Shown here: in pieces, positions 1 to 7,072 of the stretch
Layout: each line of letters begins with the position of its first letter
How positions within the stretch are numbered: the stretch's first letter is position 1
Assembly: GCA_963976395.1 (NCBI GenBank)
Contig: CAXBLG010000047.1
Location: 1-24,921 of the forward strand
DNA length: 24,921 nucleotides
Direction: 5' to 3'
From: UBA11612 sp963976395
Lineage (GTDB): Bacteria > Pseudomonadota > Alphaproteobacteria > Rhodospirillales > Rhodospirillaceae
The notes under the pieces: model-generated
Seen by the model: only the letters and a program-made list of their open reading frames with translations
What the model was told of the DNA's origin: nothing
Database searches by the model: none
Made by a program: the position numbers and the translations under genes

Positions 1-235
1 AAACACCATGTTGAACTAACATTCACACCGGACCACCCAATGGGGGCCGGTCAGTGATGTCACGTTAATCGTTTAAAGGGTTGCAGGAGTCATGCATGAA
101 CCGGCCGAATCCTTATCCACCAAGACGGGTAATGAAGTGAAGTCTAGTGATATCCACCCCTACTTAATACCTTTAATCAACCTTCAATGAGCACAGTGCG
201 CACCCAACTCACGGCGCACGACGAAGCGTCAAACT
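1..235. other. Left-edge noncoding stretch, possible gene tail
   Basis: The + strand is open in frame 1 from the window edge to a TGA at 55-57. It could be the last 18 codons of an upstream gene, but so short a frame is expected by chance. Within it, 27-51 can fold into a hairpin (ACCGG at 27-31 with CCGGT at 47-51, inner CC and CCC pairing with G's, two bulged A's). No T-run follows, so a terminator is not convincing. An ATG at 92 opens a 32-codon frame ending at 190, with AGGAG at 85-89, which is too close for good spacing. I recognise no product. The rest is the 3' flank of the minus-strand glucosaminidase gene. Confidence 0.3.
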
Positions 236-1210
236 CTAAATGGAAGGATCGCCACTGTCGGGTGAAGGTATATTAATCGTGTCTCTCAGGCGCACACGCC
301 GATAGTCACCGAACCCATTCACTCGAATAACCGTGCGCAACTCGGCAACATATTCTTCACGGCGCTCCGAGTAGCGAACCAATGTTGCCGCAAGTTGTGT
401 GCCGGAGACGGCAGTACCATCACCGCCGCGACTTTCCATGAGCGATGCGCGGCGCCCGCGGAAGTTCCGGTAAGCACCGTGGGTATTGAGATTACGCGCA
501 TAGGATCGGACTGATTCCGCAAGGTCGGTAAAACTGCGTACGGCATGAGATGCGCCTTCTGCCCGCGCGTCCGGCACCAACCCAGCATCATCATCCCACA
601 CCCACTGCCCGAACAGAGCTTGGCCCTCCATAGCGAACCGCGATGTACCCCAGCCGGATTCAATCGCACCTTGCGCAAGCGCGAGAGATACCGGGATCGG
701 CACCACACGGCGGCGCAGAAGCCCCGCATTCACTTCATCAAGGCCGTATTCCGCCGCCAAGGCTTCAACAAATTTCCGCTCCGCACGTGACGGAGTTTTT
801 CCACCTTCCATACGTTTTAAAATTGGCATCAATTTCGCACGCTCGGCGCTTAACCGTTCATTTTCCGCCAACACCAAAGGCAGAAGAGCCGCCACAAATA
901 GTCGTTTACGTTCATCAACGAGTAAGTCTGCCGGCCAGTCATTGGGAAACTGTTTAAGATAAATGCGCGGGATAGTTTCACGCACCTTTCCGTTTGCACG
1001 CGGGGCAATACCATACTCCTCCACCATGGCTGCCCAGTCAGCTGTAGTGTAAGGTGATACGGTCAGCGAGTTTGGCGGCGCGGGTAGAACTGTCAACACC
1101 ACGACGAGGCCGATCACCAGTGCGAGGATGATCGCTTCATATTCAATCTCCCGGTCGGGAAACCATGTGCGCAGTGTGCGAGAAACAGAATGTCGAATTC
1201 TACCGATCAT
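236..1210 (-). CDS. Membrane-anchored Bax-like glucosaminidase domain protein
   Basis: Predicted N-acetylglucosaminidase acting on peptidoglycan in the periplasm, 324 aa. One hydrophobic segment lies at about residues 26-43, after a short basic N terminus (MIGRIRHSVSRTLR), so it should be anchored with its catalytic part outside. The glucosaminidase core is visible at about 170-250: PVSLALAQGAIESGWGTSR, with the family's catalytic Glu at about 184, then a FGQWVW segment. The region 70-160 is a charged helical linker as in E. coli Bax-type proteins. The start is ATG and the upstream Shine-Dalgarno is weak. It is divergent from the polysaccharide deacetylase with about 39 bp between starts, so both envelope enzymes must share a very tight promoter region. 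Family assignment is good; the physiological role (wall remodelling) is inferred. Confidence 0.8.
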   Translation of the reverse strand: MIGRIRHSVSRTLRTWFPDREIEYEAIILALVIGLVVVLTVLPAPPNSLTVSPYTTADWAAMVEEYGIAPRANGKVRETIPRIYLKQFPNDWPADLLVDERKRLFVAALLPLVLAENERLSAERAKLMPILKRMEGGKTPSRAERKFVEALAAEYGLDEVNAGLLRRRVVPIPVSLALAQGAIESGWGTSRFAMEGQALFGQWVWDDDAGLVPDARAEGASHAVRSFTDLAESVRSYARNLNTHGAYRNFRGRRASLMESRGGDGTAVSGTQLAATLVRYSERREEYVAELRTVIRVNGFGDYRRVRLRDTINIPSPDSGDPSI

Positions 1211-1249
1211 AAACCCCAGTATACACTCCTCACTGGCCAGTTGAACATC

Positions 1250-2296
1250 ATGAGATTGACGTCAGCGATTTTGATATTGGCTGCGGGGTTGATCAGCACT
1301 TCCTCTAGCCATAGCGCCGATCAAACCACCGGCGAAGAATTATCAGCAACGGTATTGATGTATCATCGCTTTGACGACAACCGTTACCCATCCACCAATA
1401 CGTCGATGCGAGATTTTCGCGATCACATCGAACTTCTCAAAACCTTGGACCGGTCTATCGTGCCGTTAACCGACATCGTCAAAGCCCTGGACGGCGCGGG
1501 CAAGCTTCCAGAAGGCGCGGTCGCCATCACCATCGACGATGCTTATGCATCGGTTTACGACAATGCATGGCCGTATCTACGCGATAACAAAATCCCGTTT
1601 ACATTATTCGTTGCCACCGAGCCTGTCGCCCGCGGCCAGGAGGGATACATAACACCCAAGCAGCTCCGCGAAATGGCAACCCACCCTGGCGTCAGCATTG
1701 CCAATCATGGTCACACACATAGCAGCTTCGCCTTCATGAGCGGCGAAGCTGTCGAAACTGAAATTGAAACAGCCGAAAACCTACTTACCGAATGGCTGGG
1801 CGGCACACCACCGCTCCTATTCGCGTTTCCCTACGGCGAAGCCGGGACCGCCGCACTAGAAGTCATTGACGCCCACGGCTTCATGGCTGCGTTCGGCCAA
1901 CACTCAGGATCAGTTGGGACGTACCAAAACCGTTTTTATCTACCGCGCTTTCCGCTATCAGGTGGCTATGCCGATGAAGGCCGCTTGCGCGAAGCCCTGT
2001 CCACACTCCCATTACCGCACGCAAACTTCGCGCCGAAAAACGCTGCCGTCGCCAAAGGTAAACCGCCCGGTTTTATAGAGTTCACGTTGCTCGCCCCGCT
2101 GTCTCCAGAGCGCCTCAATTGCTTCTCGGACGGCAATCGACTTGAGATCAAGGCGAACGGCAAGCATGTGCGCATCGCTTTTCCTACCAACGCGCCGCCG
2201 CCGCGCTGGCGGTTGAACTGCACGCACCCCGCGCCAAATGGCCGATGGTATTGGCTGGGTTGGCAAACGACTTTGGAAGCAAAATCACGCGAGTAA
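1250..2296 (+). CDS. Secreted polysaccharide deacetylase family protein (CE4/NodB fold)
   Basis: Predicted metal-dependent deacetylase of N-acetylated polysaccharide, 348 aa, exported. I start it at ATG 1250. This gives a typical signal peptide (MRLTSAILILAAGLISTSSSHSA) and avoids overlap with the divergent gene; an in-frame ATG at 1190 would add 20 hydrophilic residues before the signal. Motif 1 is TIDDAY (Asp96-Asp97). Motif 2 is NHGHTHSS with the metal-binding pair His153 and His157. FAFPYGE follows as the usual motif 3. The C-terminal ~80 residues lie outside the NodB domain and I do not recognise them. The motifs are sound but the substrate cannot be read from sequence. Its TAA at 2294-2296 overlaps the convergent fghA stop by 12 bp. 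Confidence 0.8.
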   Translation: MRLTSAILILAAGLISTSSSHSADQTTGEELSATVLMYHRFDDNRYPSTNTSMRDFRDHIELLKTLDRSIVPLTDIVKALDGAGKLPEGAVAITIDDAYASVYDNAWPYLRDNKIPFTLFVATEPVARGQEGYITPKQLREMATHPGVSIANHGHTHSSFAFMSGEAVETEIETAENLLTEWLGGTPPLLFAFPYGEAGTAALEVIDAHGFMAAFGQHSGSVGTYQNRFYLPRFPLSGGYADEGRLREALSTLPLPHANFAPKNAAVAKGKPPGFIEFTLLAPLSPERLNCFSDGNRLEIKANGKHVRIAFPTNAPPPRWRLNCTHPAPNGRWYWLGWQTTLEAKSRE

Positions 2297-3127
2297 GGTG
2301 TCGGCGTGATGGGCGATGTGATCGGCTATAAACGATTGAATGAACCAGTAACTGTGGTCGTAGCCCTCGTGTCGCCGCAAGGTCAGCTTCTGGCCTGACG
2401 TCGCCGCCGCAGCGTCCAGTGCTTCGGGTTTAAGCTGCGTCCCCAAGAACTGATCCGCTAGCCCCTGATCCACCAAAATCGCAGTCGGATGCGCCCCTCG
2501 TGCCATGAGCACACTGGCATCCCATTCCGCCCACGCAGCCTGATCATCTCCCAAATACCTTGGAAAGGCTTTTTGCCCCCAGGGCACGTTCGTCGGATTG
2601 CAGATCGGAGCAAAAGCCGAGACTGATTGCCAGCGGTCCGGCGCGCGCAGTGCCGTTACCAGAGCGCCATGCCCGCCCATGGAATGACCGAAAATGCCGC
2701 GCCGATCCGTTGCAACCGGAAAATGGGCTTCAACAATTCCCGGCAACTCGTCGTTAATGTAGCTCGCCATCCGGTAATGCTTGCGCCACGGCTCATTCGT
2801 AGCATCTAAGTAAAACCCGGCTCCCGTTCCGAAATCCCAATCGTCATCCTCACCTGTAATATCTGCGCCGCGCGGACTGGTATCGCAAGCCACGAGCACC
2901 AAGCCATGCTCAGCAGCATAGCGCTGCGCGCCTGCTTTGATCATGAACGTCTCTTCGTTGCATGTCAGACCCGCAAGGTAATAAAGCGCCCGACGTTTTT
3001 CCTGCGCGGCTTGTGGCGGCGTAAACACGGCGAACGTCATGGCCGTGCCGGTCGCGGCGGACTCGTGGCTGTAAAATCCCATGCACCCGCCAAAGCAGGC
3101 CTGTTCGCTTTTTGTAGTGAGAGTCAT
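2285..3127 (-). CDS. fghA: S-formylglutathione hydrolase
   Basis: Hydrolyses S-formylglutathione to formate and glutathione, the second step of glutathione-dependent formaldehyde oxidation, in the cytosol. The protein is 280 aa, the usual family size. It is an alpha/beta-hydrolase of the esterase D type: nucleophile motif GHSMGGHGAL with Ser at about 149, Asp at about 225 (GLADQF) and His at about 258 (EGYDHSYWF). The conserved YYLAGLTCNEE with its Cys sits at about 50-60. It starts with ATG 6 nt after the TAG of adhC, so the two form one operon, and the preceding gene makes its substrate. The 3' end overlaps the convergent deacetylase by 12 bp. Confidence is high from motifs and neighbour alike. 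Confidence 0.95.
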   Translation of the reverse strand: MTLTTKSEQACFGGCMGFYSHESAATGTAMTFAVFTPPQAAQEKRRALYYLAGLTCNEETFMIKAGAQRYAAEHGLVLVACDTSPRGADITGEDDDWDFGTGAGFYLDATNEPWRKHYRMASYINDELPGIVEAHFPVATDRRGIFGHSMGGHGALVTALRAPDRWQSVSAFAPICNPTNVPWGQKAFPRYLGDDQAAWAEWDASVLMARGAHPTAILVDQGLADQFLGTQLKPEALDAAAATSGQKLTLRRHEGYDHSYWFIQSFIADHIAHHADTLLA

Positions 3128-3133
3128 GGCGCG

Positions 3134-4243
3134 CTAATACACAATAACGCTGCGAATAGACTCGCCCGAGGTCATCAAATCGAACCCTTCGTTGATGCGC
3201 TCAAGCGGCAATGTATGTGTGATTAAATCGTCGATATTGATTTTCTTATCCATGTACCAATCAACAATCTTCGGCACATCGGTGCGTCCACGTGCGCCGC
3301 CAAAGGCCGTGCCGATCCACCGGCGTCCGGTAACCAACTGAAAGGGCCGTGTCGAGATTTCCTGACCGGCTCCGGCCACACCGACAATGACACTCACGCC
3401 CCAGCCGCGATGACAGCACTCCAAAGCCTGGCGCATGAGATCCACATTGCCGACGCACTCGAAACTGTAGTCCGCGCCACCATCGGTCAACTCAACCAGA
3501 TGCGCGACCAGATCGCCCTTCACTTCCTTCGGATTTACAAAGTCCGTCATACCGAACTTGCGGGCTAAGGCTTCCCGTTCAGGATTAATATCCACACCGA
3601 TAATTTTATCGGCGCCGACCATCTTCGCGCCTTGAATGACGTTAAGGCCGATACCTCCCAAGCCGAACACCACCACATTGGCGCCCGCCTCCACTTTCGC
3701 CGTAAAGATCACCGCACCGATACCTGTTGTTACGCCACAGCCGATATAGCAAACCTTATCGAAGGGCGCGTCTTTACGCACCTTGGCGACGGCAATTTCC
3801 GGCAGCACCGTATAGTTGGCAAAGGTCGAGCAACCCATGTAGTGCATCACCGGCTTACCGTTCAACGAGAACCGGCTTTTTCCGTCCGGCATAACGCCCT
3901 TGCCCTGGGTCGCGCGGATAGAGGTACAGAGATTGGTTTTATGGCTGGTGCAGCTTTTGCACTCCCGGCATTCGGGAGTGTATAGCGGGATAACATGATC
4001 GCCCTTGGCGACAGATGTCACGCCCGCACCCACATCAACCACTATACCTGCGCCTTCATGGCCGAGAATGGACGGGAAAATTCCCTCCGGATCACCGCCG
4101 GACAGCGTAAATTTGTCGGTGTGGCAAATACCGCTGGCCTTGATTTCCACTAACACCTCGCCGGGACCGGGGCCGTCCAACTGGACCGTTTCGATGGAAA
4201 GAGGCTTTCCGGCCTCAAAAGCTACAGCTGCACGTACATCCAT
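3134..4243 (-). CDS. adhC: S-(hydroxymethyl)glutathione dehydrogenase (class III alcohol dehydrogenase)
   Basis: Oxidises S-hydroxymethylglutathione, formed from formaldehyde and glutathione, to S-formylglutathione with NAD+. It is a zinc-containing medium-chain dehydrogenase of 369 aa. Numbered from the TTG at 4258, the catalytic zinc ligands are Cys45 (GICHTD), His67-Glu68 (GHEGAG) and Cys174. The structural zinc Cys residues are 97, 100, 103 and 111 (PECRECKSCTSHKTNLC). The Rossmann motif is VFGLGGIGL. I prefer ATG 4243 over TTG 4258, because a GAGG lies 5 nt before it and the family begins near MDVRAAVAF. First gene of the operon with fghA. The pair indicates formaldehyde detoxification or oxidation of C1 compounds. 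Confidence 0.95.
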   Translation of the reverse strand: MDVRAAVAFEAGKPLSIETVQLDGPGPGEVLVEIKASGICHTDKFTLSGGDPEGIFPSILGHEGAGIVVDVGAGVTSVAKGDHVIPLYTPECRECKSCTSHKTNLCTSIRATQGKGVMPDGKSRFSLNGKPVMHYMGCSTFANYTVLPEIAVAKVRKDAPFDKVCYIGCGVTTGIGAVIFTAKVEAGANVVVFGLGGIGLNVIQGAKMVGADKIIGVDINPEREALARKFGMTDFVNPKEVKGDLVAHLVELTDGGADYSFECVGNVDLMRQALECCHRGWGVSVIVGVAGAGQEISTRPFQLVTGRRWIGTAFGGARGRTDVPKIVDWYMDKKINIDDLITHTLPLERINEGFDLMTSGESIRSVIVY

Positions 4244-4386
4244 ATTAGCCTCACTCAAGAATCGTTGTTCAATTTGGGGAGAATGCCCGATGGCGACATG
4301 TGAATCCTAGTCCAAATCCCAAATCGCTTGTTCCCTCGCCCCGGAGCGGCGACACTTCGCAGTATCAAATTGCGGAGGATACGTAC
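4244..4386. other. Divergent promoter region, adhC / BKACE gene
   Basis: This 143-bp spacer between the minus-strand adhC start and the plus-strand BKACE start must hold both promoters. The only clear signals are GAGG before adhC (4249-4252) and a good Shine-Dalgarno GGAGG at 4374-4378, 8 nt before the ATG at 4387. I saw no convincing -35/-10 pair and no strong palindrome. Confidence 0.4.
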
Positions 4387-5268
4387 ATGGCACGAAAAGT
4401 CTGGCTGGAGGCCGCCCTCAACGGTCCATGGACCAAAAAGAACCAGCCACACATGCCCGTGACCGTAGACGAATGCATTGCCGACGGCATCGCCGTGGTA
4501 AAGGCCGGAGCCGCCGTCATTCATATTCATGCCTACGACCCCGTCACCGGCATCCAGAACGACAGCCCGGATGTTTATGCCGCCATCATCGAGGGCATCA
4601 AATCACAGGTCGATGTTATCATTTATCCCACCATCTCCAGCGCTTCTCAGCCCGGCTCTGAAGTCGGCGTCACCGGCGCTTGGCGCCACACGCCTGCTGA
4701 TACCCTCGGCGGACGCGGGATGTTGGAATGGGCCATTGTCGATCCCGGTTCGGTGAATTTTTCGGACATCAATGACATCAAGGCCGACAAGCTGGGCATG
4801 GTGTACATGAATGTGGAAAGCGACATCCGCGCGGGCATGGCCGTGGCTGAAAAACACAACCTGCGGCCCACCTTCGCCCTTTATGATCCAGGGTTTATCC
4901 GCCTCGGATCGGCTATCGCCGCACGCTATCCGAAACTTAAGACTCCCGTATACCGCTTCATGTTTTCAGACCACTTCACCTTTGGGTTCATGCCTAAGCG
5001 CTACGGCATCGACGCTTACCTTGCGACGTTAAACGATTGCGACCCCGGCGCCCCATGGATGATCGCCGCTCTTAAAGGCGATGTGACGCCCATCATCCCG
5101 GATGCCGTTGCCCTTGGCGGTCACGTACGCACTGGCCTAGAAGACATCGTCTGGGGATCGGAAAAAACCAACGTCGAATTGGTCGAAGTCGCCGCCAAAG
5201 CCATCATGAAAGCTGGTGGCGAGCTGGCCACCGCAGCTGACATTCGAGACGAGACAAAGAGCCTGTAA
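4387..5268 (+). CDS. BKACE family beta-keto acid cleavage enzyme
   Basis: A 293-aa member of the BKACE family (3-keto-5-aminohexanoate cleavage enzyme-like, formerly DUF849). These zinc enzymes condense a beta-keto acid with acetyl-CoA, giving a CoA ester and acetoacetate. The fold is a TIM barrel. Zinc ligands are visible as His46 and His48 (VIHIHAYDP) and Glu at about 252 (GGHVRTGLED). The substrate varies widely among subgroups and cannot be read here; lysine fermentation is not implied. The ATG at 4387 is chosen because GGAGG sits 8 nt upstream and the family starts near KVWLEAALNG. The in-frame extension back to 4300 has no family similarity. It diverges from the formaldehyde operon and is followed 80 bp later by a CBS protein that seems to have its own promoter. 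Confidence 0.85.
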   Translation: MARKVWLEAALNGPWTKKNQPHMPVTVDECIADGIAVVKAGAAVIHIHAYDPVTGIQNDSPDVYAAIIEGIKSQVDVIIYPTISSASQPGSEVGVTGAWRHTPADTLGGRGMLEWAIVDPGSVNFSDINDIKADKLGMVYMNVESDIRAGMAVAEKHNLRPTFALYDPGFIRLGSAIAARYPKLKTPVYRFMFSDHFTFGFMPKRYGIDAYLATLNDCDPGAPWMIAALKGDVTPIIPDAVALGGHVRTGLEDIVWGSEKTNVELVEVAAKAIMKAGGELATAADIRDETKSL

Positions 5269-5286
5269 GCGGTGCGCCCCGCAGGA

Positions 5287-5300
5287 TTGACCTGGATCAA
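5287..5300 (+). promoter_or_regulatory. FNR/FixK-type box before the CBS protein gene
   Basis: TTGACCTGGATCAA is a 14-bp dyad matching the FNR/FixK/FnrL consensus TTGAT-N4-ATCAA at nine of ten defined bases. Its centre is about 55 bp before the ATG of the CBS gene. A class II activator position (about -41) would put transcription start near 5335, with TTAACT at 5322-5327 as a possible -10. The match and its intergenic position are seen directly; control by an oxygen-responsive Crp/Fnr regulator is inferred. Confidence 0.55.
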
Positions 5301-5348
5301 GGCCGAGCCTCGGAATTTCCGTTAACTCTTATATTTAGGAGTTGCCCC

Positions 5349-5765
5349 ATGCGCCAAATTTCCGAAATAGTCCGGCATAAGAATCCGATCACAATGCCAC
5401 CGCACACGACCGTCAAACAGGCATGCGCTTGCATGCGCGATAATCGCATCGGCGCAATCCTCGTCACTGAAGGGGAAACACTTGTTGGCATCTTTACCGC
5501 CCGTGACGTTGCCGGACGCGTTGTCGCTGAAGAACGCGATCCCGCGGTGACCACCTTAGCCGATGTCATGACCAAAAACCCCGACTCCCTACAGGCTGGG
5601 CGCGTAGCTATCGAAGCCCTAAGAATGATGCAGGATGGCGGCTATCGCCACGTTCCGGTGGTTGAGGAAGGAAAGCTCGTGGGCTTGGTTGCCAAGGGCG
5701 ATTTCAGTGGCCGCGAATTCGAGCGGTTACAGGAAGAAACTGTGCTTTGGGAACGAACCTGTTAA
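5349..5765 (+). CDS. Two-CBS-domain protein
   Basis: A stand-alone pair of CBS domains, 138 aa, with no attached enzyme or transporter. CBS1 is about residues 5-60 (PITMPPHTTVKQACACM...GIFTARDV) and CBS2 about 70-125 (VMTKNPDSLQAG...RHVPVVEEGKLVGLVAKGDF). Such Bateman modules bind adenosine nucleotides and act as energy or redox sensors on partner proteins; the partner is unknown here. ATG 5349 has TAGGAG at 5336-5341 as Shine-Dalgarno, 7 nt upstream. An FNR-type box at 5287-5300 suggests induction at low oxygen. Single-gene transcription unit, convergent with the flavodoxin-fold gene. Confidence 0.88.
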   Translation: MRQISEIVRHKNPITMPPHTTVKQACACMRDNRIGAILVTEGETLVGIFTARDVAGRVVAEERDPAVTTLADVMTKNPDSLQAGRVAIEALRMMQDGGYRHVPVVEEGKLVGLVAKGDFSGREFERLQEETVLWERTC

Positions 5766-5824
5766 TTCTCGGGTCGTTTACAGCAGGCAAGACGCAGCGT
5801 TTCCAGCACCCCGAAACAATGTAC

Positions 5825-6568
5825 TCACCGATGTTCCGGGTTCGGCGCATCGAACCTGCACCCTGCATCCCATAAGGTTCGCTGGTTGCCATGGGCGGGA
5901 ACTCCGCCTGCATCTTTCAACATACGAGCGAGATGCAACAGGTTCCAGGTCATGAAGGTGGTGTTGCGATTTGTGAAATCATTTTGCGGCCCGCCGGAAC
6001 CTTCGTCACGATAAGACGGCCCCGGCCCCGCCTCGCCGATCCAACCCGCATCGGCTTGCGGCGGAATTACATAGCCTAGATGTTGTAACGCATAGAGCAT
6101 GCCCATAGCGCAGTGCTTTGCGCCGTCTTCATTGCCGGTGATCAGACACCCACCAACCTTGCCGTAATAACCGTACTGGCCTTTGTCGTTGAGATCACCC
6201 GACGAAGCGTAGAGACGCTCTATCACCTTCTGACAGACGGACGATTTCTCACCCAGCCAAATGGGCGTGCAGAGAATTAGAATATCCGCCTGCTTTACCT
6301 TCGAGTACAAGCGCGGCCATTCATCGGTCTTCCAACCTTTCTCTGTCATATCGGGATAAACACCGAACGCGAGATCGTGATCTACAGGCCGGATCACTTC
6401 GCAAGCCACATTATTCTTTTGAAGAATTTCCATCGACAAATTGATCAGCCCTTCGGTATGCGACATTTCGGGCGATAACTTCAAAGTACAGTTCAAGAAC
6501 AGGACCGAGAGATCAGAGTAATCGGCCGGTTTCTCATCACACCACTTCTGTTGCAGACCATTGAGCAT
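5825..6568 (-). CDS. Flavodoxin-fold NAD(P)H-dependent FMN reductase-like protein
   Basis: Predicted cytosolic flavoprotein of the NADPH-dependent FMN reductase / flavodoxin superfamily, 247 aa. The first strand and phosphate-binding loop region is SVLFLNCTLKLSPEMSHTEG. The central segment ADILILCTPIWLGEKSSVCQ corresponds to the family's TPIYxGxxxxxxK motif. A glycine-rich strand, GKVGGCLITGNEDGAKH, follows at about 135-155. The C-terminal ~70 residues extend beyond a minimal flavodoxin and include a GPGPSYRDEGSGGPQND segment. ATG 6568 is preceded by GGGAGAA, a good Shine-Dalgarno. The electron acceptor is unknown; the fold is clear, the reaction inferred. It stands alone. Confidence 0.75.
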   Translation of the reverse strand: MLNGLQQKWCDEKPADYSDLSVLFLNCTLKLSPEMSHTEGLINLSMEILQKNNVACEVIRPVDHDLAFGVYPDMTEKGWKTDEWPRLYSKVKQADILILCTPIWLGEKSSVCQKVIERLYASSGDLNDKGQYGYYGKVGGCLITGNEDGAKHCAMGMLYALQHLGYVIPPQADAGWIGEAGPGPSYRDEGSGGPQNDFTNRNTTFMTWNLLHLARMLKDAGGVPAHGNQRTLWDAGCRFDAPNPEHR

Positions 6569-6823
6569 AACGGTTCTCCCAGGATTGAATTAAGGCTTCA
6601 GGCGTAGCAAACCGTAACACGTCGCTATCTTCCGGTGAGTGATTTGCCGTACACTTCTTTGCGATCGTGCCAGACCATTCAGTGTTGCGGTGCGAAATTT
6701 TTCTCAGCGTCCAATATTTATACCGCGTCGCTTTGCAACATTTGTTTCTCGCGAGCGTTTATCTCATGTGTTCGGGCGTGAGTTCATCAAACCGTGTTCA
6801 TCAAACCGTATAGGAAGATAACA
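6569..6823. other. Divergent intergenic region, flavodoxin-like / lipoprotein genes
   Basis: This is the longest gene-free spacer in the window (255 bp). It is visibly more AT-rich than its flanks and must hold promoters for both directions. Seen here are an 8-bp palindrome CTCGCGAG at 6748-6755 and the 14-bp tandem duplication listed separately. TTGCAA (6734-6739) and TTTATC are too far apart to be a convincing -35/-10 pair. I see no RNA gene. Confidence 0.4.
6782..6809. repeat. Perfect 14-bp tandem duplication
   Basis: The unit GTTCATCAAACCGT occurs twice head to tail at 6782-6795 and 6796-6809, just before the Shine-Dalgarno (AGGAAG, 6812-6817) of the small lipoprotein gene. It lies in the 5' leader and could alter expression. 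It may equally be a neutral slippage duplication. Confidence 0.8.
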
Positions 6824-7021
6824 ATGACTACTCTCCAAAAAGTTACCGGATTTCCTGGCATAGCTATCTTTGTGTTGGCCTCGGTTCTGACGCTATCGGC
6901 GTGCGACAATTCGGACGACACACCGATGGAAAAGGCCGGCGAGGCATTGGACGATATGGGTGATGATCTTGAAGATGCCGTTGAAGATGCCGGCGATGAG
7001 ATCGAAGACGCCACCGACTAA
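6824..7021 (+). CDS. Small acidic lipoprotein
   Basis: A 65-aa predicted lipoprotein. Residues 8-26 form a hydrophobic signal segment ending in the lipobox LSAC (Cys27). The mature part is only about 39 residues and extremely acidic, with repeated Asp/Glu-Ala patterns (ALDDMGDDLEDAVEDAGDE) likely to form an amphipathic helix. It resembles entericidin-type or other tiny envelope lipoproteins in architecture, but I cannot assign a family. ATG 6824 has AGGAAG 6 nt upstream; an in-frame ATG at 6794 would add ten residues inside the tandem repeat and lacks a ribosome site. A strong hairpin follows the stop. Function unknown. Confidence 0.7.
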   Translation: MTTLQKVTGFPGIAIFVLASVLTLSACDNSDDTPMEKAGEALDDMGDDLEDAVEDAGDEIEDATD

Positions 7022-7038
7022 GCATTCATGCTTGTGTG

Positions 7039-7068
7039 CTGCGCGCCTCTCACGTTTGGGGCGCGCAG
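7039..7068. terminator. Hairpin between convergent genes
   Basis: CTGCGCGCC at 7039-7047 pairs perfectly with GGCGCGCAG at 7060-7068, leaving a 12-nt loop that can close further by two pairs. It sits between the convergent ends of the lipoprotein gene and the dihydroorotase gene. A bidirectional terminator is likely, although no clear T-run follows on either strand. Confidence 0.55.
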
Positions 7069-7072
7069 ATTC

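Noticed and set aside
92..190. 32-codon frame near the left edge
   Set aside because: The Shine-Dalgarno is only 2 nt from the ATG and the product has no recognisable feature; chance length.
5766..5824. Terminator between the convergent CBS and flavodoxin-like genes
   Set aside because: Only a 5-bp TCGGG/CCCGA pairing across a ~40-nt loop and no T-run.
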